A stretch of DNA of 47,036 bases from assembly GCA_046318675.1 (NCBI GenBank), contig JBKCUA010000004.1:1-47036 (forward strand), given 5' to 3'. The stretch is from JBKCUA01 sp046318675 (GTDB lineage Bacteria > Pseudomonadota > Alphaproteobacteria > JAJTHO01). The notes beneath the pieces are model-generated. The model saw only the letters and a program-made list of their open reading frames with translations. It did no database searches and was not told the DNA's origin. How positions within the stretch are numbered: position 1 is the first letter of the stretch; every line of letters starts with the position of its first letter. This document shows positions 32,980-41,349 of this stretch, one piece after another. The position numbers and the translations under genes were made by a program.

Positions 32980-34026
32980 ATGGAACAAGCTGAAGTTATC
33001 AACGCATTGCTAGAATTAGATTATCAGGGACAACCCGCTTTTACTAAAGAACAAATTAGTGGCGTAGTGATAAGAAAGGGGCAACTGGGTTGTGTAATTA
33101 GCTTATCCACAGAACAAAAGAATCGTCGAGATGCCTTGCAATCACTCGCCGAGCAAGCCTTGTTCCAACTTCCCGGCATTGAGACAGTTCAAGTGATTTT
33201 TACCATTGAAAGGGTGGGAATTACACCGCAATCCAAAACACCTGCAATGCGGCGCGGGGCACACACGGAAAAAATCGCCTTGCCCCAAATTAAAAATATC
33301 ATCGCCGTGGCCAGCGGCAAAGGTGGTGTAGGCAAATCGACATTGGCCGTGAATTTAGCAATAGCCTTACACCAGCAGGGGGCACGAGTAGGCATCCTTG
33401 ATGCTGATATTTACGGACCATCCTTACCGACATTGCTGGGGCTTTCAGGCCGTCCAGCCATTGATGCGGCAAAAAAAATGGTGCCGCTAGAAAAATACGG
33501 CCTAGCGTGCTTGTCTATCGGATTGCTTACTGATCAAGATAAGCCCATAATCTGGCGCGGCCCCATGGTGATGGGAGCGATAGAACAAATGCTCAAAGAT
33601 GCGGCATGGCCTGTACTGGATATTCTTATTATTGATATGCCCCCAGGTACGGGAGATGCCCAGTTGACATTGGCACAACGGGTGCCAGTTACCGGGGCGG
33701 TGATTGTTTCTACACCCCAAGATATTGCCTTAATCGATGCCCGCAAGGGGCTAAAAATGTTTGAACAAACCGGAGTTAAAATTTTGGGTGTGGTGGAGAA
33801 CATGAGTTTTTATTGTTGTCCACAATGTGGTCATCGAGAAGAACTCTTTGGTCATGGTGGCGCGCATCAAGCAGCGGCAGAACTAGGTGTGCCGTTCTTA
33901 GGGGAGGTTCCCTTGCACGCTTCTATTCGTGCCCAGAGTGACAACGGTGTGCCCATTACCATATTCCAACCGGACAGCCTTCAAGCAAAAGCTTATCAAG
34001 CCATAGCCGCGCAATTACAAGTGTAA
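32980..34026 (+). CDS. mrp: Mrp/ApbC Fe-S cluster carrier ATPase
   Basis: The 348-aa product has an N-terminal MIP18/DUF59-like domain (residues 5-80). A P-loop ATPase of the ParA/MinD group follows, with the deviant Walker A GKGGVGKST at 113-121. DADIYGPSLP, IIDMPPGTGDAQL and the cluster-binding pair FYCCPQCGH come next. Mrp proteins carry iron-sulfur clusters to target enzymes, which suits a cell with complex I and aconitase genes nearby. I chose ATG 32980 (AGGAA upstream); the open frame before it is shared with the hflK start region. Confidence 0.94.
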   Translation: MEQAEVINALLELDYQGQPAFTKEQISGVVIRKGQLGCVISLSTEQKNRRDALQSLAEQALFQLPGIETVQVIFTIERVGITPQSKTPAMRRGAHTEKIALPQIKNIIAVASGKGGVGKSTLAVNLAIALHQQGARVGILDADIYGPSLPTLLGLSGRPAIDAAKKMVPLEKYGLACLSIGLLTDQDKPIIWRGPMVMGAIEQMLKDAAWPVLDILIIDMPPGTGDAQLTLAQRVPVTGAVIVSTPQDIALIDARKGLKMFEQTGVKILGVVENMSFYCCPQCGHREELFGHGGAHQAAAELGVPFLGEVPLHASIRAQSDNGVPITIFQPDSLQAKAYQAIAAQLQV

Positions 34027-34145
34027 GATACTGTCCTCTTCACGCCACAGTTCCTATCAAAATATGTTAAGGCTTAAGTGTTTTGTGGCGTTATCTTCAC
34101 CATTGATTTACACACCCATGATAAGAGAACATTTAGGAGTATACC

Positions 34146-35465
34146 ATGACCAATAATGCCCCGATATCTGAAAAAACCGATACCGTTACTTTAATTGACA
34201 ACGCAACAGGACGGAAATTTGACTTTCCAGTGATGAGCGGTACTCAAGGTCCCAAAGTGATTGATATCAGGAAATTGTATGGCGATACGGGATACTTCAC
34301 TTTTGATCCTGCCTTCACCTCTACGGCAAGCTGTGAATCTGCACTAACCTTTATTGATGGCGATGAGGGAATATTGCAACACCGCGGCTACAGCATTGAA
34401 GAGCTTGCGGTGGATAGTGATTTTATGGAAGTTGCTTATCTATTGCTATCTGGTGAGCTACCCACTCCGGCACAGAAAAAAGTTTTCGTCACGTCCATAA
34501 CCCGTCACACCATGGTGCATGAGCAAATTTCGGCATTGTTTCGCGGTTTTCGTCGTGATGCTCATCCTATGGCCGTAATGTGCGGGGTGGTGGGTGCGCT
34601 GTCAGCATTCTACCACGATTCTCTCGATCTTCAGGACGCGCATCAGCGAATGATTGCCTCGCATCGCCTGATTGCAAAAATCCCCACCATTGCTGCGATG
34701 GCCTATAAATATTCCATTGGTCAGCCGTTTATTTACCCGCGTAACGATTTAAAATATTCTGAGAACTTTTTGCATATGTGTTTTGCGGTGCCTTGTGAGA
34801 AATACGAGGTTAACCCGATTATTGCGCGGGCACTAGATCGTATTTTTATCCTCCATGCCGATCATGAACAAAACGCTTCTACTTCTACGGTTCGTTTAGC
34901 TGGATCATCTGGTGCCAATCCCTTTGCGTGCATCGCGGCGGGTATTGCCTCTTTGTGGGGACCTGCTCATGGCGGAGCCAATGAAGCGGTAATTAAAATG
35001 TTGCAAGAGATCGGCGATCGCAGTCGCATTCCTGAATTTATTAATCGTGCCAAAGACAAAAACGATTCCTTCCGCCTCATGGGTTTTGGGCATCGCGTGT
35101 ATAAGAATTTTGATCCACGGGCAACGGTGATGCGGAAAACCTGCCATGAAGTCCTCAGCGAGTTGGGTATTCGAGATGAACCATTGCTCGATCTTGCTAT
35201 GGAGTTAGAGCGGATTGCTATTGAAGACCCCTACTTCATTGAACGGAAGCTCTACCCCAATGTTGATTTCTATTCGGGTATTATCCTTCGAGCTATGGGT
35301 TTCCCGACATCGATGTTTACTGCCTTATTTGCCTTGGCACGTACTGTTGGCTGGGTTTCCCAGTGGCAAGAAATGCTTGATGATCCCAACCAACGTATTG
35401 GCCGCCCACGGCAACTGTATATCGGGTCTAAACCAAGAAAATACAAGCCGCTACATAAGAGGTAG
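34146..35465 (+). CDS. gltA: Citrate synthase
   Basis: GltA condenses oxaloacetate and acetyl-CoA. The 439-aa product is the large Gram-negative hexameric type. It has an N-terminal domain with LIDNATGRKFDFPV, the HADHEQNASTSTVRLAGSS segment (catalytic His), GPAHGGANEAV, and MGFGHRVYKNFDPRA with the other catalytic His. PNVDFYSGI carries the catalytic Asp. ATG 34146 has TAGGAG eight bases upstream. It stands alone after mrp. Confidence 0.97.
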   Translation: MTNNAPISEKTDTVTLIDNATGRKFDFPVMSGTQGPKVIDIRKLYGDTGYFTFDPAFTSTASCESALTFIDGDEGILQHRGYSIEELAVDSDFMEVAYLLLSGELPTPAQKKVFVTSITRHTMVHEQISALFRGFRRDAHPMAVMCGVVGALSAFYHDSLDLQDAHQRMIASHRLIAKIPTIAAMAYKYSIGQPFIYPRNDLKYSENFLHMCFAVPCEKYEVNPIIARALDRIFILHADHEQNASTSTVRLAGSSGANPFACIAAGIASLWGPAHGGANEAVIKMLQEIGDRSRIPEFINRAKDKNDSFRLMGFGHRVYKNFDPRATVMRKTCHEVLSELGIRDEPLLDLAMELERIAIEDPYFIERKLYPNVDFYSGIILRAMGFPTSMFTALFALARTVGWVSQWQEMLDDPNQRIGRPRQLYIGSKPRKYKPLHKR

Positions 35466-35487
35466 TATATAGCGGATTGCATAACTA

Positions 35488-35567
35488 TATAGCTGACTTC
35501 ATAATTAAAAGTATACCTGCAACCAGCGCACGGCACAAAGTGCCGCGTCCGAATGAAAGAACAAAAA
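35488..35567. repeat. 80-bp dispersed repeat, copy B
   Basis: It aligns without gaps to 22961-23040. The central hairpin CGGCAC-AAA-GTGCCG is fully kept, while the GCTGGTTGCA arm and the last hairpin are degenerate here. It lies between gltA and tyrS, which converge, and could act as a transcription end or a processed RNA. Confidence 0.85.
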
Positions 35568-35569
35568 CA

Positions 35570-36817
35570 TCAATAATCTTTTATTATCATGCGCACGTGC
35601 TTTTTCTTTCCCGCTGAAAGCTTAGCTTCACCATGTATTATTCCGGGCATCAGACGGGCATTTTCCTCCCGCACCACCGCCGCATCGTTGATCCGCACAC
35701 CACCATCGCGAAGCAATCGCCGAGCCTCGCTCTTACTGGCCACCAACCCTGCCTGTACCAGCACATCAGCGTAAGCAACCCCCTCAACAGGCACAAGTAT
35801 TTCCACCACTGGCAAGCCCTCCAACCCGCCCCCGCCAAAGGCACGGGCGGCGGTGGCAGCCGCTTCTGCCGCAGCATCCGCGCCATGAGCAAGTGCCGTC
35901 ACCTGCGTTGCCAGCAGGACTTTTGCAGCATTAAGCGCCGCCCCCTCAACAGCGGTGACGCGCTCAATCTCTTCTGCATTCAATAACGTAAACAGCTTCA
36001 AAAACCGCGCTACATCGGCATCTTCAGCGTTACGCCAGTATTGCCAGAAATCCAAACTGGAAAGCCTATCGGGGTTCAGCCACACCGCCCCGCCGGCGGT
36101 CTTACCCATCTTGGCACCCCCAGCGGTGGTAAGTAGCGGCGTGGTGACGGCAAACGCCTCACCCCCCGCCACCCGGCGCACCAGATCGGTGCCGTTGACC
36201 ATATTACCCCATTGATCCGAGCCGCCCATTTGCAAAACGCACTCATACCGCCGAAACAACTCAAGAAAATCATATGCCTGAAGAAGCATATAATTAAATT
36301 CAAGAAACGACAGCGTCTGTTCCCGCTCTAAGCGCAACCGCACGCTATCAAACGTCAGCATTCGGTTAACCGTAAAATGCACACCAATATCCCGCAAAAA
36401 GGGAATATAAGCCAACTCATCCAACCACGCGGCATTGTCCACCACCACCGCCCCCGTCGAGCTGTTATCAAAACGCAGGTAGCGGCGGAAGGTGGCTTCA
36501 ATCCCGATCTTGTTACTCTCAATTTGCGCCTGGCTCAAAAACTGTCGCTGGGTATCTTTGCCTGTGGGATCGCCGACTTTTGTTGTGCCGCCGCCCAACA
36601 GCACAACCGGGCGATGCCCGGTATCCTGCCAATGCCGTAACAACATAATACTAATCAAATGCCCCACATGAAGACTATCCGCGGTCAAATCAAAGCCAAC
36701 GTAGGCCGTTAGAGGCTTTTTTGCTGTCATCAACAGCGCGTCCAACCGCTCACCATCTGTCGCCTGATGAATAAAACCCCGGTCAGAAAGGGCGCAGAGA
36801 AAGGATGATTGAAACAT
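35570..36817 (-). CDS. tyrS: Tyrosine--tRNA ligase
   Basis: The 415-aa product has the class I HIGH-type motif in ADSLHVGHL. GGTTKVGDPTGK, GGSDQWGNMVNG, and the KMSKS-type motif KMGKT follow, with a C-terminal S4 RNA-binding domain (KSEARRLLRDGGVRIND). ATG 36817 was chosen for its AAGGA seven bases upstream; the upstream open frame is repeat sequence. tyrS opposite anmK is a common alphaproteobacterial layout. Confidence 0.97.
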   Translation of the reverse strand: MFQSSFLCALSDRGFIHQATDGERLDALLMTAKKPLTAYVGFDLTADSLHVGHLISIMLLRHWQDTGHRPVVLLGGGTTKVGDPTGKDTQRQFLSQAQIESNKIGIEATFRRYLRFDNSSTGAVVVDNAAWLDELAYIPFLRDIGVHFTVNRMLTFDSVRLRLEREQTLSFLEFNYMLLQAYDFLELFRRYECVLQMGGSDQWGNMVNGTDLVRRVAGGEAFAVTTPLLTTAGGAKMGKTAGGAVWLNPDRLSSLDFWQYWRNAEDADVARFLKLFTLLNAEEIERVTAVEGAALNAAKVLLATQVTALAHGADAAAEAAATAARAFGGGGLEGLPVVEILVPVEGVAYADVLVQAGLVASKSEARRLLRDGGVRINDAAVVREENARLMPGIIHGEAKLSAGKKKHVRMIIKDY

Positions 36818-36831
36818 TGATATATCCTTGG

Positions 36832-36943
36832 GTAGTGAGTAGGGAGTAGGGAGTGGTGAATGGTGGGTACATTGCCCTTTTTTGAACACTTTTTCAAGAA
36901 AAGGCGGTAAACACTCCACTCACCACTCACCACTCACTAGATA
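36832..36943. repeat. Short-unit repeats in inverted arrangement between tyrS and anmK
   Basis: On the left GTGAGTAGGGAGTAGGGAGT-type units, and on the right CACTCACCACTCACCACTCA-type units, face each other across about 50 bases that include CCTTTTTTGAACACTTTTTC. Seven-base units such as ACTCACC are repeated in tandem. The whole can fold into a long hairpin. It fills the region where the promoters of tyrS and anmK should be. Confidence 0.75.
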
Positions 36944-36947
36944 CACA

Positions 36948-38042
36948 ATGCATCAAAACCAGAACCACCGCCAGAAGTACACCGCCCTTGGCCTGATGAG
37001 CGGCACGTCCGCCGATGGTATTGATGCCGCGATCATTGAAACCGATGGTCTAACCAACACCCGTACCTTAGCAGCAGCAACATTTCCCTACGATCCCGCT
37101 TTTGCCAGCGAACTTCTTGAAGCTGCCACTACCCACACCGCTACGCCCAGCTTAGTGGAACGTCTAACCCATCTACATCATGAAGCTGTCCAAGCCATAG
37201 CAGGCTTTCTCCCCGATGGGCTGGATACTATCAGTGTCATCGGTTTTCACGGTCACACCATCGCCCACAACCCCGCCGCAGGGTACACCACCCAAATTGG
37301 TAATGGTCTATTACTAGCGGAACGCACCGGGCGTCCGGTGGTGTTTGATTTTCGCAGTGCCGATGTCGCCGCTGGCGGCCACGGCGCACCATTAGTGCCT
37401 ATCTACCATGCGGCATTGGCCGCGCCTCTCCCTAAACCCCTAGCCATCATCAACATTGGCGGGGTAGCCAATATAACCTATATAGGAGAAGACAATAAAC
37501 TGCTGGCCTTCGATACCGGAACAGGCAATGCTCTTATCAACGATGCCATGCAGCGCTGTTACGGTCACGCTTATGATGCCAGCGGTGCAACAGCGGCCAC
37601 AGGCACCGTTCATGAAGAACTTCTCCATGAATGGTTAAGCCACCCATTTTTTAACATGGTGCCGCCCAAATCTCTCGATCGAAACACCTTTGCGCCTATG
37701 GCGGCAATAACTTGTTCCTTAAAAGAAGCCGATGCCATTGCTACGCTTACGGCCTTCACAGCTGCTGGCATTGTTGCAGGCTTAGCCCATGTTCCCGAAC
37801 ACCCCAAACGATTGCTGGTTGCGGGAGGGGGTGTTTATAATATGACGTTGCGCCAGATGCTCGCCGAACGCAGCGGCCTACCCATTGCCTCCGTCACCGA
37901 GGTCGGCTGGAACCCCGACAGCCTGGAGGCCGAGGCATTTGCCTACCTCGCCGTGCGATGCCTATTAAAACTACCAACCAGCTTCCCCGGCACCACCGGA
38001 GTACCCACGCCAGTGGTTGGTGGCCAGATAGCTTTGCCATGA
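36948..38042 (+). CDS. anmK: Anhydro-N-acetylmuramic acid kinase
   Basis: AnmK phosphorylates and opens the 1,6-anhydro sugar released from the cell wall, for recycling. The 364-aa product has GLMSGTSADGIDAAII at the start. GFHGHTIAHNP, FDFRSADVAAGGHGAPLVP, INIGGVANITYIG and AFDTGTGNALIND follow, all as in the family. ATG 36948 follows a block of short repeats. The stop overlaps the rnpA start as ATGA. The presence of the gene implies peptidoglycan turnover. Confidence 0.95.
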   Translation: MHQNQNHRQKYTALGLMSGTSADGIDAAIIETDGLTNTRTLAAATFPYDPAFASELLEAATTHTATPSLVERLTHLHHEAVQAIAGFLPDGLDTISVIGFHGHTIAHNPAAGYTTQIGNGLLLAERTGRPVVFDFRSADVAAGGHGAPLVPIYHAALAAPLPKPLAIINIGGVANITYIGEDNKLLAFDTGTGNALINDAMQRCYGHAYDASGATAATGTVHEELLHEWLSHPFFNMVPPKSLDRNTFAPMAAITCSLKEADAIATLTAFTAAGIVAGLAHVPEHPKRLLVAGGGVYNMTLRQMLAERSGLPIASVTEVGWNPDSLEAEAFAYLAVRCLLKLPTSFPGTTGVPTPVVGGQIALP

Positions 38043-38422
38043 TTTTAAAAACCCTCCGTAAAAGGGCAAGCTTTGTCGCTGGGAATGCTAGCGTGATACG
38101 CTGGCGCAGTGCCCTGTTGGTCGTTCAGGCTCTACCCACAGCAGAGATCATGCGCCTTGAGCGCCTTGAAGCTCTCAAAGAAGGCACCATCATCGTCGGC
38201 TATACCGCCACCAAACGCCTAGGCGGTGCCGTCGTCCGCAACCGGGCTAAGCGTCGTCTTCGGGCTGTAAGCCGAGCGGTATTAGCACCTATTAAAACAC
38301 CTGCACCTGGGTTTATTTTTATTGCCACCACAGGAACCCTGACCGCCGATTACGCAACTTTATTAGCCGAAGCTCAACGGGCAATCAATGTGTTGATACC
38401 AAAAATCCTCTCCATAAAATAA
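38039..38422 (+). CDS. rnpA: Ribonuclease P protein component
   Basis: The 127-aa product has the RnpA hallmarks. It has a basic start (LRKRASFVAGN), a substrate strand SALLVVQAL, the RNR motif in GGAVVRNRAKRRLRAV, and a final strand GFIFIATTG followed by a helix. It helps the RNase P RNA trim tRNA 5' ends. ATG 38039 overlaps the anmK stop. rnpA usually sits behind rpmH near dnaA or yidC; here it lies between anmK and recG, which is odd and could affect its level. Confidence 0.9.
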   Translation: MILKTLRKRASFVAGNASVIRWRSALLVVQALPTAEIMRLERLEALKEGTIIVGYTATKRLGGAVVRNRAKRRLRAVSRAVLAPIKTPAPGFIFIATTGTLTADYATLLAEAQRAINVLIPKILSIK

Positions 38423-38431
38423 CGACTAAAC

Positions 38432-40477
38432 ATGATTAGTCCGCACCCTCTGGAAACCCTTTTTAAATGCGCTTCCACACTCCCCGGTATTGGGGCACAA
38501 GTGCTGGCTCGACTGAAAAAACTTACCGGACGGGGCAGGGTCATTGATTTGCTCTACCATATGCCAACGGGGGTACAGCATTGGCGCACAATAGCACGCC
38601 TCAAAGATGCCCAGCCGGGGGAGGCCATCCGCTGCCTCATCCGCATCAACGATGTTGCCCCTGGTAAAACGCCCCGGCAACCCCATCGCGTTGGTATTGT
38701 TGATAGTGGGGGAGGGCAGGGGGAAATTGTGCTGTTCAATACCCCTCTGCCAATACTGGAACGGCGTTTTGCCCCCGGCGTAACCTACCTGATGGCTGGC
38801 ACGATGGCCGAGGGGCGACTGCTTCCTACTTTTTTGCATCCCTCTCTCGTTGCCCCCGGTTCCGCCGTGGGCGAAGAGACCGCCCTGCCCATATACCCCC
38901 TCACGGCTGGTCTTCTGCCCCAAGCGGTGCGGCGGTATATACAGGCAGCCTTAACCGCCGCGCCCAACCTGCCGGAATGGTTATCCCCAGAAAGCCTTGA
39001 TCAATTTGGTGGCATGTCGTGGAAGGCCGCCCTTGGCAAACTCCACCAAAACGCCAATGAGCAAGCACGCCGCCGCCTTGCCTATGATGAACTACTAGCC
39101 AGAGCCATTGCCTTCCATCGTTGGCGCAATGCCAGTGGTAAACCGGCAATACCTCTTGTTCCCACGATTGAGGACATGGCCGTTCTTCGTGCTGTATTAC
39201 CTTTTACCCTCACCAATGGCCAGGAAGAAGCCATTACTGCCATTCTAAACGACATGAACCGGACGACGCCCATGCTGCGCCTGCTGCAAGGGGATGTGGG
39301 CAGCGGCAAAACCATCATCGCGTTTTTTGCCATTGCGGCAACGCTATCTGCCGGGGCGCAAGCCGCCTTGTTAGTCCCCACCGAAATTCTTGCCAGACAG
39401 CACGCCGAAAAGCTGACTCTGCTGGCCGGGCATCTAGGTCATGTGCCGCGCCTTCTTCTTGGTCAAACAACTAAAAAAGAAAGAAAAAACCTTCTGTCTG
39501 ATCTTGCCGATGGCAATGCGGGATTTGTGATAGGTACGCACGCGTTGTTTGAGGATGATGTAGTTTTTAATAATCTCGGCCTGGTGGTTATGGATGAACA
39601 GCACCGCTTCGGGGTACAGCAACGCCTGCGCCTCGTGCAAAAAGGTACTGCCCCCCACGTTTTAGTAATGACCGCCACTCCCATTCCCCGCACCCTCCAT
39701 CTTGTTACCTACCACGGCATGGATACTTCTATCCTAAAAGAAAAACCCCCAGGGCGTCAGCCTATTCGCACCACCGTACTGCGCCAAGCAGAAAGCTCAC
39801 GGTTGCTGGAACGGCTTGAGGCAGCAATCGCCAACGGCGATCAGGCCTACTGGGTCTGTCCCTTGGTGGAACAATCAGAGAAAATAGATTTGGCCGCCGC
39901 CATTGCCCGGTTTCACGAACTCGAAGCCCGATTTGGTGCCGGCATCGTCGGCCTGCTGCATGGCCGGATGAAAGCAGCGGACAAAGAAGCCGCCATGGGG
40001 GCATTCTCACGGGGCGAGACGCGCCTGCTCGTCGTCACCACCGTGGTCGAGGTCGGGGTGGACGTGCCCAACGCCTCCATCATGATTATCGAGCACGCCG
40101 AACGCTTCGGCCTTGCTCAGCTGCACCAGCTGCGGGGCAGGGTAGGGCGGGGGGAAAAACCATCTTCCTGCGTCCTTATGCATGGGGTTGCCTTAAGTGC
40201 CGTGGGCAAGCAACGCCTCCAAGCCATGGTCAATTCCCAGGACGGGTTTTACCTCGCCGAGGTGGATTTGCAACTGCGCGGGGCAGGGGATGTGGTCGGC
40301 ACGGCGCAATCGGGGATGCCCTTGTTTCGGGCTGTGCATCTTCCCGGCGATGAAGAGCTTGTTACCTCAGCCCACGCCGAGGCTGAAAAACGCTGTAACA
40401 GCGGCGATCCGGCGTTGGGCGTACTGCTGGAACTGTTCGGGCGGGGAGGGGCGGAAGAGTTAGGGGGCGCGGGATAA
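38432..40477 (+). CDS. recG: ATP-dependent DNA helicase RecG
   Basis: RecG reverses stalled forks and moves branched DNA. The 681-aa product has an N-terminal wedge domain (residues about 1-160). The helicase core has GDVGSGKT, VVMDEQHRFGVQQR, MTATPIPRTL, and the motif VI stretch QLHQLRGRVGRGEKPS. The C-terminus has LAEVDLQLRGAGDVVGTAQSG split over the TRG region. The start ATG 38432 lies nine bases after rnpA, so anmK-rnpA-recG is probably one transcript. Confidence 0.96.
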   Translation: MISPHPLETLFKCASTLPGIGAQVLARLKKLTGRGRVIDLLYHMPTGVQHWRTIARLKDAQPGEAIRCLIRINDVAPGKTPRQPHRVGIVDSGGGQGEIVLFNTPLPILERRFAPGVTYLMAGTMAEGRLLPTFLHPSLVAPGSAVGEETALPIYPLTAGLLPQAVRRYIQAALTAAPNLPEWLSPESLDQFGGMSWKAALGKLHQNANEQARRRLAYDELLARAIAFHRWRNASGKPAIPLVPTIEDMAVLRAVLPFTLTNGQEEAITAILNDMNRTTPMLRLLQGDVGSGKTIIAFFAIAATLSAGAQAALLVPTEILARQHAEKLTLLAGHLGHVPRLLLGQTTKKERKNLLSDLADGNAGFVIGTHALFEDDVVFNNLGLVVMDEQHRFGVQQRLRLVQKGTAPHVLVMTATPIPRTLHLVTYHGMDTSILKEKPPGRQPIRTTVLRQAESSRLLERLEAAIANGDQAYWVCPLVEQSEKIDLAAAIARFHELEARFGAGIVGLLHGRMKAADKEAAMGAFSRGETRLLVVTTVVEVGVDVPNASIMIIEHAERFGLAQLHQLRGRVGRGEKPSSCVLMHGVALSAVGKQRLQAMVNSQDGFYLAEVDLQLRGAGDVVGTAQSGMPLFRAVHLPGDEELVTSAHAEAEKRCNSGDPALGVLLELFGRGGAEELGGAG

Positions 40478-40493
40478 CGGCGCGAGATAAAAT

Positions 40494-40522
40494 TTGCCTT
40501 TTATGTCCTTTTGCGCTACAAT
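40494..40522 (+). promoter_or_regulatory. Promoter of the Phd/RelE module
   Basis: TTGCCT (40494-40499) and TACAAT (40517-40522) are separated by 17 bases, close to the sigma-70 consensus. AGGAG follows eight bases before the antitoxin ATG. Confidence 0.6.
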
Positions 40523-40543
40523 AGCCATAAAGGAGCATTACCC

Positions 40544-40798
40544 ATGAAAACCTTTGCCGCCCGCGAAGCAAAAAATGGTTTTGGCCAGGTGCTGGATCTT
40601 GCCCGGCATGAACCCGTTGCCATTGAACGCCACGGACGCCCGGCAGTAGTGATGATTGCCGCCGAGGAATATGCCCGGCTGGAGGCTCTGGAAAACACTT
40701 TTTGGCAGCAAAAAGCCGAGGAAGGCGAGGCCAGCGGCTGGGTTGGCTCAGAAAAAAGTGCCCTTGCACTAAAGGAACTCCTCCGTGCTCAAAATTGA
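40544..40798 (+). CDS. Type II antitoxin, Phd/YefM family
   Basis: The 84-aa product has the family's start KTFAAREAKNGFGQVLDLA. EPVAIERHGRPAVVMIAAEEYARLEAL follows in two pieces, then an acidic tail that should bind the toxin. The Phd/YefM N-terminal fold binds its own promoter. ATG 40544 has AGGAG upstream; the open frame starting at 40511 is promoter sequence. Its end overlaps the toxin start by 14 bases. Confidence 0.9.
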   Translation: MKTFAAREAKNGFGQVLDLARHEPVAIERHGRPAVVMIAAEEYARLEALENTFWQQKAEEGEASGWVGSEKSALALKELLRAQN

Positions 40799-41060
40799 TT
40801 TGAGCAAGAACACCGTCAAGGCGTTGCAATCGCTACCACCCAAACACCAACGCCAAGTATCCGCAAAAATCCTTTCCCTACAAGAAAACCCGCAGCCCCA
40901 TGACAGCATTATCCTTAAAGGCACCGATCGCCAATGGCGGCGCGTTGACAGCGGTGAATACAGAATTATTTACCGCACCGAAGCATCCCTTCTGAAAATT
41001 GCCGCCGTTGGTCATCGTAACGACGACTGGGTGTACAGGGATTTTGAGCGGGGGTTGTAG
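40785..41060 (+). CDS. RelE/ParE family toxin
   Basis: The 91-aa product starts at GTG 40785 inside the antitoxin gene and has the RelE-fold pattern: a helical pair LSKNTVKALQSLPPKHQRQV, then LKGTDRQWRRVDSGEYRIIYR and a final HRNDDWVYRDF. RelE-type toxins cut mRNA on the ribosome; ParE types poison gyrase. The GEYRIIYR and HRNDDWVY stretches suit RelE. The order antitoxin-toxin and the overlap are classic. Confidence 0.88.
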   Translation: MLKIDLSKNTVKALQSLPPKHQRQVSAKILSLQENPQPHDSIILKGTDRQWRRVDSGEYRIIYRTEASLLKIAAVGHRNDDWVYRDFERGL

Positions 41061-41119
41061 GGCGATTTTGTTGCTGCACCTTTTGAACGGGAAGGGGTTG
41101 GGTAAAAAGAACAAAAAAC

Positions 41120-41148
41120 TTGAATTATACACACTTTTTGTGTATAAT
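41120..41148 (+). promoter_or_regulatory. hicAB promoter with overlapping operator palindrome
   Basis: TTGAAT (41120-41125) and TATAAT (41143-41148) are spaced by exactly 17 bases. A perfect 9-bp inverted repeat TTATACACA / TGTGTATAA (41125-41133 and 41139-41147) fills the spacer and covers the -10 box, an ideal site for HicB autorepression. Transcription should start at about 41155, which is the hicA start codon. Confidence 0.8.
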
Positions 41149-41154
41149 GAGCCA

Positions 41155-41349
41155 GTGAATAGTACCGATCTTATCAGAATGCTCAAAAAAGATGGATGGG
41201 AACACGTGCGTACCACAGGCAGTCATTGGCATTTCAAACACTCCATCAAAAAAGGAATTGCAACCATCCCGCACCCCAAACGCGATATACCGAAAGGAAC
41301 AGTAAACAGTATTTTGAAACAGGCAGGGCTAAAACAGGAGAAGTTATGA
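41155..41349 (+). CDS. hicA: HicA mRNA-interferase toxin
   Basis: The 64-aa product has the dsRBD-like HicA fold: LIRMLKKDGWEHVRTTGSHW with the catalytic His in GSHWHF, then PHPKRDIPKGTVNSILKQAG. HicA cleaves mRNA and tmRNA. GTG 41155 gives the family's usual N-terminus; ATG 41179 would cut the first strand. There is no ribosome site, and the predicted transcript begins at this codon, so it may be read as a leaderless message. The stop overlaps the hicB start as ATGA. Confidence 0.88.
   Translation: MNSTDLIRMLKKDGWEHVRTTGSHWHFKHSIKKGIATIPHPKRDIPKGTVNSILKQAGLKQEKL

Noticed and set aside
34043..34090. CGCCACA / TGTGGCG pair as a terminator after mrp
   Set aside because: The loop is over 30 bases and there is no T run; too weak to call.
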